Origin: Colletes latitarsis
Taxonomy: Eukaryota; Arthropoda; Insecta; Hymenoptera; Colletidae
Length of the DNA: 64,000 nt
Direction of reading: 5' to 3'
NCBI RefSeq assembly: GCF_051014445.1
Contig: NC_135141.1
Location: 6,510,001 to 6,574,000 of the forward strand
The translations under genes were made by a program, and so were the position numbers. Below the pieces are notes generated by a model. That model was not told where the DNA came from. It saw nothing but the letters and a program-made list of their open reading frames with translations, and did no database searches. Positions 1 to 10,598 of this stretch are shown here, one piece after another. Each line of letters begins with the position of its first letter. Position 1 is the first letter of the stretch.

Positions 1-1046
1 GCGACGACTAAAAGGCACCGACTAAAAGCGATGCTCTTGATTGAGCGCTTAATTTATATGATTTTCTTCTGCCAGGTTAGAAAGGAACAACGTTGAGAAA
101 CCCTGGCTGGAGCGAGACGGAGTTGCAACCTCAGCAACTGGTGGTTAGCACGGTGCAGCTATTGAGAGACAGCGATGCTGCGTCAGCAGCTACTGGCGTG
201 AGGAGGATGACTGCGCCTCATGCGTTCTCTCTCCCTCTGGAATCCGCTGACTCAGCGCCTGGGCTCTACGCGCGAGTTGGCCGGATGCTGTTATCTCGGT
301 ACCACATACCGGGTGCTGGATGAAATGTGCACAACGGGTGTCGGAATTGGAATTTGTTACAAGATACAAGATTGAGAGACTTTCCAGACGAGTATTTTTG
401 TTAGTCGCGTAAATTTGTTGATAACTCGTTAATACAATATTAAAGAGCCTCAATGCCAAAGACACAACGCGCGGGGCGTAAAATCCAGTTACGTAAATTA
501 TTCGCGGAGCTATATGAACCAGCGGTCGCAGAACGAACCCGTTAGGGATTCGCGGGGTTCCTGTCGTAACATCCATCGTGAAGATCCAATACCCGGTCAT
601 CACAGGCGTAACTTCATTAACCACCATCGAGGAATACGGGGTAAAGCCGTGGCAGAGCTTCGCCGTACCGACGTCAGCTATCCAGGCAGCACACCAGACG
701 GCAGCAGCCGTAACCGACCCTCGCCTGCGACAGGACAACCTTTCCATGCCAGAACTGGAATAGAACACGAAGGCAGCGCTATCTCTTCGGTCGGCACCTT
801 ACCGACAGCACGCTTCATCACCAGCCGTTGCAAGCCGTTCTATCAACCATCGATACCGGCAAGCTATCATCCAACGGTGAGTCCCTCCCTTTGTAAACTC
901 GAACTGTTACCGTGCTTTAATTCCCGGTTAGACGTGGACGAAAGTGCCTCGTGAACCAAAAAGACTACTCAAAACGTTACGAACTGGACTCGTGGTGATT
1001 TCCTTTTATTTTTACCGCGACGAAAACCCGGGACGCGACATATTTT
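1..1046 (+). repeat. 5' LTR/leader region of Gypsy-type element G1 (left end outside or unclear)
   Basis: This is the stretch upstream of the G1 primer-binding site, taken as LTR plus leader because a PBS-like sequence starts at 1047 and gag follows. No matching 3' LTR occurs after the envelope gene, so the LTR start cannot be set by comparison. The 518-763 stretch is open on the plus strand and 190-768 is open on the minus strand, but neither looks like a known protein. I treat both as chance open frames in LTR sequence. Confidence 0.4.
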
Positions 1047-1064
1047 TGGTGGGAGCGGTGGGAT
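1047..1064 (+). other. Primer-binding-site-like sequence of G1
   Basis: The sequence TGGTGGGAGCGGTGGG lies about 100 bases before the gag start. It resembles TGGTGGCAGCGGTAAG at 62996, which directly follows another Gypsy LTR in this window. That parallel supports the PBS call and places the G1 LTR end near 1046. The matching tRNA was not identified. Confidence 0.55.
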
Positions 1065-1155
1065 ATTCGAGTGATCCGTACGGAAACAGTAGAAGCACGT
1101 TTAGGTCAGGGACAAGCGTTTCTAGAATTTTAATTTTAATTTTTACATCGCAAAC

Positions 1156-2105
1156 ATGAGCAGTAAAGATAGCATGAATACGCGTTCAAAAGGGGCAGCA
1201 AGTCCCCAATCGTTAGTTTCAGAAGCTGAATTAATAGCTTTACAAAAACAATTAGCCGAAAAAGGAAAGCGATTACGAAAGGAAGATAAAGCATTAGAAG
1301 CACAGCGTTGCGAAATACAAGGGGCCGCGGAATAAAAAATAGAATTGGAAAGATTAAATTCCGAATTAAAAGACGCTAAGGCAAATCCTTCGGGCTTCGA
1401 CATGGAGGAAACCCACGTGGAATTGAACGAGGCTTGGCGCGAGACATTTTCGGGTTAAATAAAACCATAGATCATTACCGAGGAGAATTGGCAAACGTTT
1501 ATCAGGGACCATCGGAACATATTTTGGACTATATAAGTAGGGTTAAAGATTTGAGAACCGCGATTCTCGACTGTGAAAGAAGCAATCCGGACCCGATGGA
1601 AGTAAATCGCTTAACCCATGATAGCTTTGTAAGCGGGCTAATTCCTGTTCTGCGAATCGACGTAAAATCTCGACCACACTCTACGTTAGGCTCAGCTTAT
1701 GACGCAGCCATAGAAGTTTTCAAACAATACGAATTGGACAGAACTCGCTACGAGCCACTTAAACGTGTACAATTTTCGGAAGGTAGGCGCGAAATAAATA
1801 GTCACCCGGTACGTGCAAATAATATTTCTCCGCGACAGAATATTTGGTCGTACCCTAACACAGAGCGTACGCGTTATCAGGCTCCCGCGCCACGAGAATC
1901 GTTATCTTCGCGATATGAAACATCCGGTCGCAACATAGTTTCGCCTATACGCAACTCTGGTCCCAGGCGCAATGATTTTAATTCACGCTTCTGCAACTAC
2001 TGTAAAAACCCTGGGCACGATATTCATGAATGTAGGAAAAGAGAATTTAAAATGATAAGGCCAATAACAACGAAAGTTACAGAATCGCCGGAGTCAGAAC
2101 ATTAA
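1156..2105 (+). pseudogene. gag: Gypsy gag polyprotein (G1), broken
   Basis: Gag forms the particle and binds RNA. The ATG at 1156 opens a charged, coiled-coil-like N-terminus rich in Glu, Lys and Gln. A stop lies near 1333 and the frame changes near 1440. From 1434 the frame stays open to 2105 with a capsid-like helical segment (QGPSEHILDYISRV). It ends in a CCHC zinc knuckle, CNYCKNPGHDIHEC, near 2008-2049. The capsid N-terminal half looks shortened. The reading frame changes again before the protease. Confidence 0.75.
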
Positions 2106-3034
2106 AAGACTCCACGGTACCACAAGTTTTGATTTCCGCACCGGAATTAGACAACGCTGCTACCTCCATGATCGACACCGGTGCAGAATTAAATTTAATA
2201 AAAGCAAATACATTGAGGAAGGGAATTGTCGTCGATCCGTCTGAAACGATAAAATTATGTGGTATCACTGAAGGCCACATCAAAACATTGGGAACGGCAA
2301 CGATTAATATCAATTCTTGTCCTATAAAATTTTGGGTAGTCCACGAGGACTTTCCGATACCGACAAACGGGATTTTAGGATCAATTTTTTTGAAAGAGGG
2401 CGCGGAAATCTCCTATATGAAAGGATCCATACAATGGAAAGGGACGGAGATCCCATTTTGTAACGTAAAGCAAATAGTAATTCCAGCACGCACGGTAGCC
2501 TGTATCGAGGCAGGGACCACCGGGCCCGCCATGGGTCTTTTGCGTAAACGGGAAATTATGAACGGGGTCTTTATTTGTTATTCACTCGTCCGTAATCGCG
2601 ACGGGTATATCTATGTTAATTGCGCGAATACGACTAGCAAAGCGGTAGCCTTTCCGATGCCTTTGCTAGAGATAGAAGATGTAGAGCAAATACGGAATGA
2701 TAAGGATGTTCCATATGAAATATGTAACCCCGAATCCGTTTCGGCATGTCATAATAAATATAGTAAGCCCGAATCCGTTTTAGCATGTCTTAATGAATAT
2801 AATGAGTCCGAATCACAAATACACCTTAGCTCCGTTTCTTCGTCCAATACCGGTTCCGAAACCGTTTTTACTATATCGAAATCCCCGTCGCAACGTCTCA
2901 AGGAATTGCTGAATATAATTACCACTAGTCACTCGAACGCGGAGGAAAGGGATCATCCCTGTAAGCCCGAATCTGTTTCGGCATGGCATACTGATAATAA
3001 TAAGTTCGAATCACCAATATTTACCGTTTCTGAA
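2106..3034 (+). pseudogene. Retropepsin-like protease of G1, fused in frame to later pol/env sequence
   Basis: An aspartic protease domain carries the active-site motif MIDTGAELN (about 2168-2194) and the flap/second-half motif NGILGSIFL near 2368. Low-complexity linker follows, with three near-repeats of a PESVSAC/W-H motif (about 2725, 2767, 2965), and then SQRLKELL (near 2890), which resembles the linker normally preceding Gypsy reverse transcriptase. The RT, RNase H and integrase core that should follow are absent. The frame runs straight into an integrase C-terminus at about 3035. Confidence 0.7.
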
Positions 3035-3298
3035 TGTCGCCTGCCATACGACAGCAGGGCAACGGGCATAAATGCTTTAGATTACCTGAACGAGCAGAAA
3101 AGAATTTGCAAATACGCGAACGTTTTATTAATCCACATACGGTCTGACATCAAGGAAAATTATATTCAGCAGCTGTACCATAAGCATAGAGACATAGAGC
3201 GCGCTCGGGGTATTCGAATCTTCCCCCACCATAAAGGGCTTAGTTATAAAATGAGGCTCGTGCCTTGTGACGGTCAGTTTTTCGCGGACAACCGAACA
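3035..3298 (+). pseudogene. Integrase C-terminal remnant of G1
   Basis: The encoded segment LPYDSRATG...YHKHRDIE...GLSYKMRLV has the order seen at the end of Gypsy integrases: helix-rich tail, KHRD motif and the SH3-like GPY/F region. It directly precedes the envelope ATG and shares its frame. The left boundary, about 3030-3041, is the inferred junction of a deletion that removed RT, RNase H and the integrase catalytic core. No YxDD motif or DDE core was found nearby. Confidence 0.55.
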
Positions 3299-5162
3299 AT
3301 GTTTATCCGAGTAGCAATCGTAAATATTATTTTTGGCCACGCATTGGCCATCATCGGTTATGACTGTGGGGGGCGAACGTTAAACGTTACCACCTTTTCT
3401 GCCATTGACGAACCAAATTGTAACTCCGAGGAAATCGAACCAGCAACTGAAGAACGTGATATCCAGCTACTCCAATTGGCAGATTTCAAGGAGACATCGG
3501 TTGAGCAATGCAACGTTGAAATTGACAGAACAATTTTTTTATTGCGGTATGCATTCGCATGTGTCCATAGTAAACAATGGTAGGCAACAATACATATTAA
3601 CAATATCCAAGGATACGGAAACGGGGTCAATGTTCATCAATGTCGCTATACAAATCACAGGCATAATGCCAAATTCTACAACGACGAGGAGTCTTACCCT
3701 AGCCGGAATGGTAAATTCGGAGGGTACCTGTTCGGGTACAACGTACAGCAAACCATACGGAACTTGGACAAGCGTAGTGGTTCAAGCAGTAGCTCGAATC
3801 TCATTAAAAAACTATGTGGCCCCGGTGAAACTGAGCACGAACGAGGTAATCCTGCATTCGGGGCAGCGCTGCAAATTACAGTACGGACATTGCCTGGATT
3901 CGGAGGACGGCTTCAGCTTTTGGGATAGCGCACCGATAGACCCCTGTAATTTTAATAGTTATGATGTTTTATACGACGGCAGAGCCACCCGCATCACGCC
4001 TCTGGGAGATAAAGGACTCGTAGTATACACTGTCACCTCGGATGATGCCATGTTCGCTCTAACGGAAACAAGCCGTACCACTATCTGTGGATATACACTG
4101 GCGAAAACAGAGCATCCTAAACTATTCATTCTGGAAACCGCGAAGACCGGAAGATTCAAGGAAAAGGTACGGATCCCGGTCAGCAACCTGGACATCTTCA
4201 CATACGTTAACTCCAAATTCGTCTACGTGGAAAAGCACATGAAGGTACAGATAAAGCAGTTATACCAGGACCTCGTAAAACAACGTTGCCTTGTGGAACA
4301 GCGTGTGCTGCAAAACGCGCTCGCATTAGTACACAGTGCACCAGAAGAAGTAGCGACCGCGATAGCTCGTGCACCCGGTTATATGATAATTCCATCAGGG
4401 GAAGCACTACATTTGGTAAAATGTATTCCGGTAAACTGCCAAGCTCGGAAAACAGACGAATGTTTCAACGAACTCCCTGTAACTTACAATAATAAATCTT
4501 ATTTTCTGTTACCACGAACGCACATTCTCTCCAGAACAGGAACACGCAAAACCTGCTACGAGCTAATGCCCACTTTATATAAGCTTCAAGGGGCTTGGTA
4601 CAGGCTTTCCCCAAGGTTGGTGGAAAGTTTACCACCGCAACCGCTGGCTCCGTTGACAAAATCAACATGGAAGTACGTCGATCCCAAAAGCCTTGCTAAT
4701 GGCGCGATCTATTCGCATGAAGACCTGGAAAAGTTAAAGGAACACATCATGTTCCCAATCGAGAAGGGGGCAATCATCAGCTTTCTGGCACAGGGGGCCA
4801 CAGGGCGGCAGTTCAGGCCTGGTGCCATTTCTATGTTCGACCTCATGGACGAGGAGTCATTGGAGAAAATAGCCAAGTCAGCTGGAACCAAGATATGGGA
4901 GGGTTTCATTTCCTTTGGTTCACTTAGTGCACGGGTAATCGGAATTTACATTCTGGTTCGTCTCATGAAAGGGGCCATAGGCACACTCGTCAATGGCATT
5001 GCACTCCACTCAAACCTATGGATGGAGCCTGCATCTTTTGGGGGCAATTTGGGGTTCGCTAACCACTGCCCTTCTCTTCTTCGGACGAAATCGGGAACCA
5101 GCCAGCACGGGAAGATTCGCCAAAATATGAAGGAGTTCTTCGATTTAGCTAAAAATTTGTAA
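3299..5162 (+). pseudogene. env: Chuvirus-like class III-type envelope glycoprotein carried by G1 (frameshifted)
   Basis: This resembles the glycoprotein of chuviruses (Mononegavirales-related insect viruses), a family also known as captured env in arthropod LTR elements. An ATG at 3299 starts a signal peptide, and the predicted mature start is near GYDCGG. A cysteine-rich ectodomain follows (CGMHSHVSIVNNG near 3545-3583, many later cysteines). Near 4905-5000 there is a membrane segment (FGSLSARVIGIYILVRLMKG). The frame breaks at a T-run (3534-3540) and again near 5015, where the expected tail continues in another frame. The product is therefore not translatable as one protein. Family assignment is from recognised motifs, not a search. 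Confidence 0.7.
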
Positions 5163-5392
5163 ATAGCTGTTATCGAGGTCGCTGATTACGAATCAAAAGT
5201 CATAATTGGAAAAAACAAAATGGCGTTTTCAATAGAGCTCACGCGTATGCGAAGGAAATGTAGGAATCACGTGAAAATTACAATACATAATTATACATAA
5301 GTTATAATATATTTAAAACACACTGTTCAAGAATTAAAGCAAATTTATTGATTGTACGCTATTTTTTGCTCGCTCTCTATTGGTTTGCTATA
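5163..5392. other. AT-rich spacer between G1 env and an MITE
   Basis: No coding sequence is seen. It could be G1 3' untranslated DNA, but nothing in it matches the 1-1046 region, so the 3' LTR is absent or replaced. Confidence 0.4.
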
Positions 5393-5767
5393 CAGGGTGT
5401 TCGGCCACCTCTGGGAAATATTTTAATGGGAGATTCCAGAGGCCAAAATAAAACGAAAATCAAGAATACAAATTTGTTGATGTAGGCTTCGTTAAAAAGT
5501 TATTAGCGTTTAAAGTACCGCCCGTACTGAATTTTTTTCTAGAAAATAGGTAGGATTTCAAGGGAATGTGTATTGACCAAAAATTATTGTAATTGACGCC
5601 CGCAACCAAAAATAATTTTTTCAGAATAATTAGAAATTTTTTAAATTAATTTGTTAATAACTTTTTAATGAAACCTAAGTCAAGGAATTGATACTCTTTA
5701 TTTTCGTCTTGTTTTGGCCTCTAGAATCTCCCATTAAAATTTTTACCAGGGGTTGCCGAACACCCTG
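5393..5767. mobile_element. M1 MITE, complete copy (375 bp)
   Basis: It begins CAGGGTGTTCGGCCACC and ends with its inverted complement (GCCGAACACCCTG), flanked by TA on both sides (5391-5392, 5768-5769). The TIRs run over 100 bases, including a GGCCTCTAGAATC block. A TA target with CAGGG ends fits a Tc1/mariner-superfamily non-autonomous element. It is the reference copy for the M1 family; others lie at 15964, 20739, 41153, 42498, 53791 and 56458. Confidence 0.85.
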
Positions 5768-5769
5768 TA

Positions 5770-6399
5770 TAAGTAAAAAATCTACATGGAAACGAAAGAA
5801 AGAGAAAACGAAAGATTATACCGCACAGATATTTCGTGACCGTCATAAAGTAAGGCAGGTATAAGGTACAACCTGGCTATAAAATGCCACCCTGCATTAT
5901 AAAATAGGGCTGTACGATCAAAAGGGGCAAAAAGTGGCAGCTAATTTTTGCAAATTCTATAAGATCAAAGTATCAAATACAAGTCTGAAGAGGAATTGTA
6001 CCGTGATATTGTGGGATATGCAACTTTTTGCTTACATGTTTGCGATGCATACATGAAATTTCACGTTCTATTTTCAGTAATAAATGTACCGGTTTACAAA
6101 CTTACTGGATCACAATTTTCAATATATCACTACTCAGAAATGCTGTACCTACTTCCAGGAACAGCATCCATTTTGCAGAATTGATATTGATGTCTTCTAA
6201 AAAAACTTATTCACTTTTCACTTGGTCGCACGTATTCACGCTTACGCTCTCGCCAAACGACTGACTAAAGAAGCCGAAGTTTGGATCGCAATTGCCATCC
6301 AGCTATAAAAATATGACACATTTCATTTGCCCTACCCTAAAGGGACATCATTAAACTAACGATCCCGACAGGTCAAACCTCCGTAGCGAAAAATTATTT
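5770..6399. other. AT-rich spacer, no gene seen
   Basis: Short open frames near 5996-6264 overlap in two frames and have no recognisable domain. The stretch lies between an MITE and the Polinton-like relic and may be degraded Polinton sequence. Confidence 0.35.
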
Positions 6400-6485
6400 T
6401 TTGGGGTTTTGGCCACGATTTCACGATTTGGGACCACTGTGCGTCTGTTCGGAGTCGGTTGTAAACGTCGGAAGGTGAAGAAACG

Positions 6486-7157
6486 TTGCGGAATCACCTA
6501 GGTCCGCTGAGGCAAAAATACGTCGCGCCTGTATTACGCGGAGACGTAGAGGTTAGTATGGATCATGTGTGTGGTGTTTATCTCGGCAATGATGGACCGA
6601 TGCTCGGTAATAAACATTTTGACGTGGACAATGCCGATAACATAATTATCGATGGCATACGATATTCTGGTACACCCGGCCTTTATGAATTGATATTTAG
6701 GAAAATTCCAGATAACGACATTTATACTGAGGCTGATGATCGCAACTATAGGGACATACTGCTGACAACGAGTGCGCATAAGTACAAGCATGATTCGTAT
6801 GGTAAAACATTAGGCAACAAAGGATACAAGAATATCTACGTAATCAAACCTTTATTGAACGATAGAAAAGTTGGAAAGGGCGTACCATGCTCGATGAGAT
6901 TAACCAGCAACAAGATTGATTACGTTCACTGGAATGATCCCAACGAATTCGTAGATCGGCTTCGATTGCTCGAGGCTTTGCGTCAAGCTGGTCACAATGC
7001 TTACGACAATGAGATGTTATCGATTATCGAGGAACTTCGCGAGACAGAAGACATTATAAATTATGCTGCACTTTTGGCGATACAGTCAATCGTTATCAAA
7101 ATGCCAATCAACAAGCTTGGGTCATCTTTTGGCACAATGGAATCATACTATCACTGA
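6486..7157 (+). pseudogene. DUF8207-type protein of a Polinton-like element
   Basis: The translation (VYLGNDGPMLGNKHFDVD, GIRYSGTPGLYELIF, NKGYKNIYVIKPLL, DYVHWNDPNEFVDRLRLLEA, NEMLSIIEELRE) matches my memory of the DUF8207 proteins found in arthropod Polinton/adintovirus-like elements. Function is unknown; a role in virion assembly is only a guess. The open frame starts at a TTG after basic residues and lacks a clear ATG, so the N-terminus is probably lost. The recognisable domain ends near 7070 and the last residues before the stop look unrelated. Confidence 0.65.
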
Positions 7158-7166
7158 AATGGAGTA

Positions 7167-7568
7167 GTGACAAATTATGTACGCGACAACGCTTTTTCTA
7201 TTGTTGGTGCCAATTACGATGCAAAGTCGTGCAAGATTCGACGGGTAGCACCGCCTGTAGAGGATGACGATGCTATCAACACGCTATACTTGCAAGAAAA
7301 CATAACAATTATAAAAAATCGACAAGACGAATTCGTCAAGAAGATGATCATGTTTCAAGATTACGTTCAAAGCTTGAAAGATCAACTGAATCAATTGGAG
7401 AGGGATAGTACCGACTTCCAAAATCAAATGCATCAACAGCTGAAGGTTGGGACGTGGGGACGAGGTAGGGATGTAAGGACGTTGGGTCGTTGGGCGTCGG
7501 GACGATGGGACGTTGAGGACGTTAGGACGATGGGACAATGTGATGTCGAACGTCGATTTGATGTTTGA
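7167..7568 (+). pseudogene. Polinton-associated coiled-coil protein, tail replaced by minisatellite
   Basis: The segment RRVAPPVEDDDAINTLYLQENI resembles the 'PVE..DA..YV' motif of structural proteins in arthropod Polinton-like elements. It is followed by a coiled coil (about 7320-7430; ...VQSLKDQLNQLERD...). From 7440 the reading frame runs into GGACG-type tandem repeats, which supply an artificial Gly/Arg/Asp/Val-rich tail. It sits 9 bases after the DUF8207 frame, in the same orientation. Confidence 0.5.
7441..7560. repeat. GGGACG-type minisatellite
   Basis: About 120 bases of irregular copies of a 9-13 base unit built on GGGACG/TTGGGACG (for example GGGACGATGGGACGTTGAGG). The repeat is purine-rich on the plus strand and lies inside Polinton-like coding sequence. 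Confidence 0.7.
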
Positions 7569-7611
7569 TAAGACGTGTACATAAGGTCTTTGCGTCAGTA
7601 GCGACTCATAA

Positions 7612-8556
7612 ATGGCTGAGAAGAAAACCCCTAGTATCGAGAAACAGTGTCTTGTGGAACAATTGCATGCACAGGCGAGAAGGGTTTTTCCCCGAAGACG
7701 CGTCATAGTACATGGGTACGACGACCTATGGCAAGCGGACATGGTCGAGATGCGACCTCACACGCGGTATAACAGAGGCTTCCATTACATACTCACTGTT
7801 ATCGATGTGTTGAGTAAGCATGCGTGGGCTATACCCCTCAAAACCAAGAATAGAAATGAAGTTTCTACGGTAATTGGGAAGATAATTCGACACAGTGGAA
7901 GGTATCCGAAAAATTTGCAGATTGACAAAGGAAAGGAATTTTACAACGCAAATATGCAAAAACTTTTGTCAAAATACACCATAAATCATTATTCAACGTA
8001 TTCGGTGATGAAAGCATCAGTAGTCGGGCGATTCAATCATACGCTCAGAAACGACATGTGGAAACTGTTTACGCTTAATGGAAATTATAAATGGATTGAT
8101 TCGCTGCAGCATCTCATATCAAATTACAACGCGCGAAAGCATCGAACTATCGGTATGCGACCAATTGATGTTACACCAACAAACGCTGCTAAGCTCTTAA
8201 CAATGGTGTATAATCACGTAAAGATTGCCGCTCCAGCACAATTCAAAGTTGGAGATGCGGTACGTGTGAGCAAATTTAAGACAATTTTTAAAAAAGGTTA
8301 CACACCGAATTGGAGCACTGAAATATTTACAATCGCCGAGGTGCAGAAAACTAATTCCGCAACGCATCTGCTGAAATATGTTTATGAAAATCGAATCGCC
8401 AGAGGATTCTATGAATACGAGTTACAACATGTTGCTAATACCGACGTGTATCTGGTTGAAAAAGTATTGCGTAAGAATGGGAACAGTGTGTACGTAAAAT
8501 GGCTAAGACACAATAACTCGCACAATTCGTGGATCCATAAAAGTAATGTTTTGTAA
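7612..8556 (+). CDS. Polinton/Maverick-type integrase with C-terminal chromodomain-like region
   Basis: A retroviral-type integrase as encoded by Polintons (family of C. elegans transposon protein F54H12.3). Visible motifs: first catalytic Asp in LWQADMVEM (about 7727-7753), second in QIDKGKEFYN (about 7918-7947), and the position normally occupied by the catalytic Glu in VVGRFNHTL, where the codon at 8026-8028 is GGG (Gly). The C-terminal part has an SH3-like segment (FKVGDAVRVSKFK) and a chromodomain-like end (VEKVLRKNGNSVYVKWLR). The frame is open over 314 codons and starts at ATG 7612. Loss of the third catalytic residue predicts an inactive enzyme. Confidence 0.75.
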   Translation: MAEKKTPSIEKQCLVEQLHAQARRVFPRRRVIVHGYDDLWQADMVEMRPHTRYNRGFHYILTVIDVLSKHAWAIPLKTKNRNEVSTVIGKIIRHSGRYPKNLQIDKGKEFYNANMQKLLSKYTINHYSTYSVMKASVVGRFNHTLRNDMWKLFTLNGNYKWIDSLQHLISNYNARKHRTIGMRPIDVTPTNAAKLLTMVYNHVKIAAPAQFKVGDAVRVSKFKTIFKKGYTPNWSTEIFTIAEVQKTNSATHLLKYVYENRIARGFYEYELQHVANTDVYLVEKVLRKNGNSVYVKWLRHNNSHNSWIHKSNVL

Positions 8557-9145
8557 TATAAAGCTTTAATAAATATAACATATTTTAAATCATAAAAAAG
8601 GCATCTAATTTCTTTTCCCCGGCCATGATGCTCGCAATATATTACAGAAATCTGTGTTTGCAAATGCAATGTCATACGTTTTGCAGAAGAAGAACACGTG
8701 ACATAAAAATTCCTCCCCCCCCCCCACTATCCGCCACAAAAAAGTTGCTATTTAGCATGTGTTTAAGGTAACCTAAAATGCAATTAAATATATCATTTTA
8801 TTAAAATAGTCAAAGAAAACTAATTTCATTCCCCACCTCCTCATTACCGACCTCTGATAATTACCTCTTCTTTTTTTTTACCAGAGACATCTAATTTCAT
8901 TCCCCTTCTCTTTTACCGACATCTGGCAATTACCTCTTACTTTTTTTACTAACTTTTAGTAATTATCAAACATTGATACTAATTACCGACCGTGGGTAAT
9001 AATAACCGATCCCCCACCCTGTCCCCTTCCGCCGACAAACTCCCTACACCCGCAAACACCGGCGAACCCACCACCCCAGCGCGCAGGGTCCTCCCCCGCA
9101 GCCCTTTCAGAGAGCCATAACTTAGATAGAACACTCCTTCCTCAC
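8557..9145. other. Non-coding low-complexity stretch
   Basis: It contains a C-run (8715-8728) and two near-copies of a pyrimidine-rich segment with ATCTAATTTCATTCCCC (about 8819-8880 and 8886-8950), followed by GC-rich DNA to 9120. No gene is seen. The first 150 bases are the Polinton 3' end. Confidence 0.5.
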
Positions 9146-9645
9146 CTACATGGACCATATAATTGCACCATATAATTGAGCGTTATTCGAATATTCTAAC
9201 ACGATTTGAGACAGCGATGCTACCCGCCACTTGGTCCATTGCTGTAATTGATGGAGAAATTCGGTGTTCCATCGCTGCCAAAAATGCTGTAATATTCTTT
9301 GAATGTGCTCGTAACGATTAAATTTATTGTCTGGGATGTGTCGAACATCGGGGACAGGAAGTGTATTCAACGTGTCACCAATAAGGAAATGACCCAGCAT
9401 CAATAAAGATAGGTCAGTGGGATCGTCGGATAAAGTATATAGAAATCGGGAGTTCAAACATACCTCTACTTCTGTTAACAGTGTAAACAAGTTAAAAGTG
9501 TATACAATTCTTCGTACGTGAGTTTAGTATCACCTATGACTCGTTTTAAATGAAATTTCGTGGCCTTTACTACTCTTTCCCTTAGTCAACCAAAATGAGG
9601 AGCGCAAGGCGGAATCAAGTGCCATTCAATTTGATTATCACTTAA

Positions 9646-10235
9646 GAGGGCAGTCTCATGTGAATACAAAATAAATTTTTCAATAATTTTTATTAACTTT
9701 TCGTGCTTTTGTTACGATCACAGTAAACATGTGCTTAAACACTGGCGAAGGTAATTGTAGCTCTCAAAGTTGACTAAATCAAACAAATCAGAAAGATTTT
9801 TATTCGATAGGTGTCCTGTTCTCGCCCCTAGCAAAATAATTAATTTATGTTGAAAATTAGCAAAATGGCGAAAGCTTGAATTAAAAATTGCAAAATTTTG
9901 TCCTTTTCCGCAAACTTTTTAATAAAATTATATGATATACTCATTATAAAAATATAATTTTGGTACGGGCGAGAGCTACTAGTATGTGAACATTGTGTAA
10001 AAATTTTTTGAGATTTTGTCTACGCCAATTAAGAAAGTAACATTTCAAGAGAAACGAATTTAAAGTCTGCAAGATTATACTAATTAATCCCAGCTCCATT
10101 CAGAATTCCTTCCAAAGTGTTGATATCCAGATGGCACAAACGCACATTGTAACAGAACATACTCAAATATATATACTTTCAAAAAATGTAATAAAAAAAA
10201 ATTTATTTTTTTAGGTCTCACATGAGACTGCCCCC
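9646..10235. mobile_element. TTAA-flanked MITE in B2 integrase (590 bp)
   Basis: TTAA at 9642-9645 and 10236-10239 flanks terminal repeats G(A/G)GGGCAGTCTCATGTGA in inverted orientation. TTAA duplication fits a piggyBac-type non-autonomous element. Removing it rejoins BEL integrase coding sense, which confirms the insertion. The interior is AT-rich without a gene. Confidence 0.8.
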
Positions 10236-10392
10236 TTAACAATTTAGTTACAGGTTCATTGTGCTGACTGTCCCTTAAAAGAGTATTTAATTCTAGAAGT
10301 TCATTACGTACACCGACAAAATTGGCTCCATTGTCGGAGTATGTACAGTGACATAGTCCTCGGTGCGAAACAAATCTTCGTAATGTACTTAA

Positions 10393-10598
10393 CCCCTTGA
10401 CATAAAATGACAAGTCTGACTCGTTACAAATTCTTAACGTCAAGTTTCACGATCATGAAGCTACACACTCATCATCAAGTTTTACTCATAAAACAAATTT
10501 ATTCTTTTTCGTGGCCATTCCTTGTACAAACAAATTCAATTAATATTGAATAGAATACGATTGAAAAATTATACAGAATCAAATCGTACGTCAAGGGG
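10393..10598. mobile_element. Short TTAA-flanked MITE in B2 integrase (206 bp)
   Basis: TTAA at 10389-10392 and 10599-10602. The ends are CCCCTTGACATA and its near-inverse TACGTCAAGGGG. It interrupts the integrase coding sense just before the RRFVSHRG motif. This is a different family from the 9646 element, though also of piggyBac type by its target. Confidence 0.8.

Larger units (their letters stand above)
1..5162 (+). mobile_element. Defective Gypsy-type LTR element G1 with captured env
   Basis: The order PBS, gag, protease, integrase tail, env on one strand is that of an env-bearing Gypsy element. It lacks RT, RNase H and the integrase core, has no recognisable 3' LTR, and carries several frame breaks. 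It could not transpose on its own. Confidence 0.7.
6400..8710 (+). mobile_element. Polinton/Maverick-like relic
   Basis: Three collinear reading frames (DUF8207 protein, coiled-coil protein, integrase) on one strand. No protein-primed DNA polymerase, packaging ATPase, protease or capsid genes are visible, so this is a short remnant of a normally 15-20 kb element. Its 3' end (8480-8708) recurs as fragments at about 47580-47980. Confidence 0.6.

Noticed and set aside
190..768. 192-codon minus-strand open frame with a hydrophobic N-terminal part
   Set aside because: It lies wholly within presumed LTR/leader sequence, overlaps other open frames on the opposite strand and has no recognisable domain.
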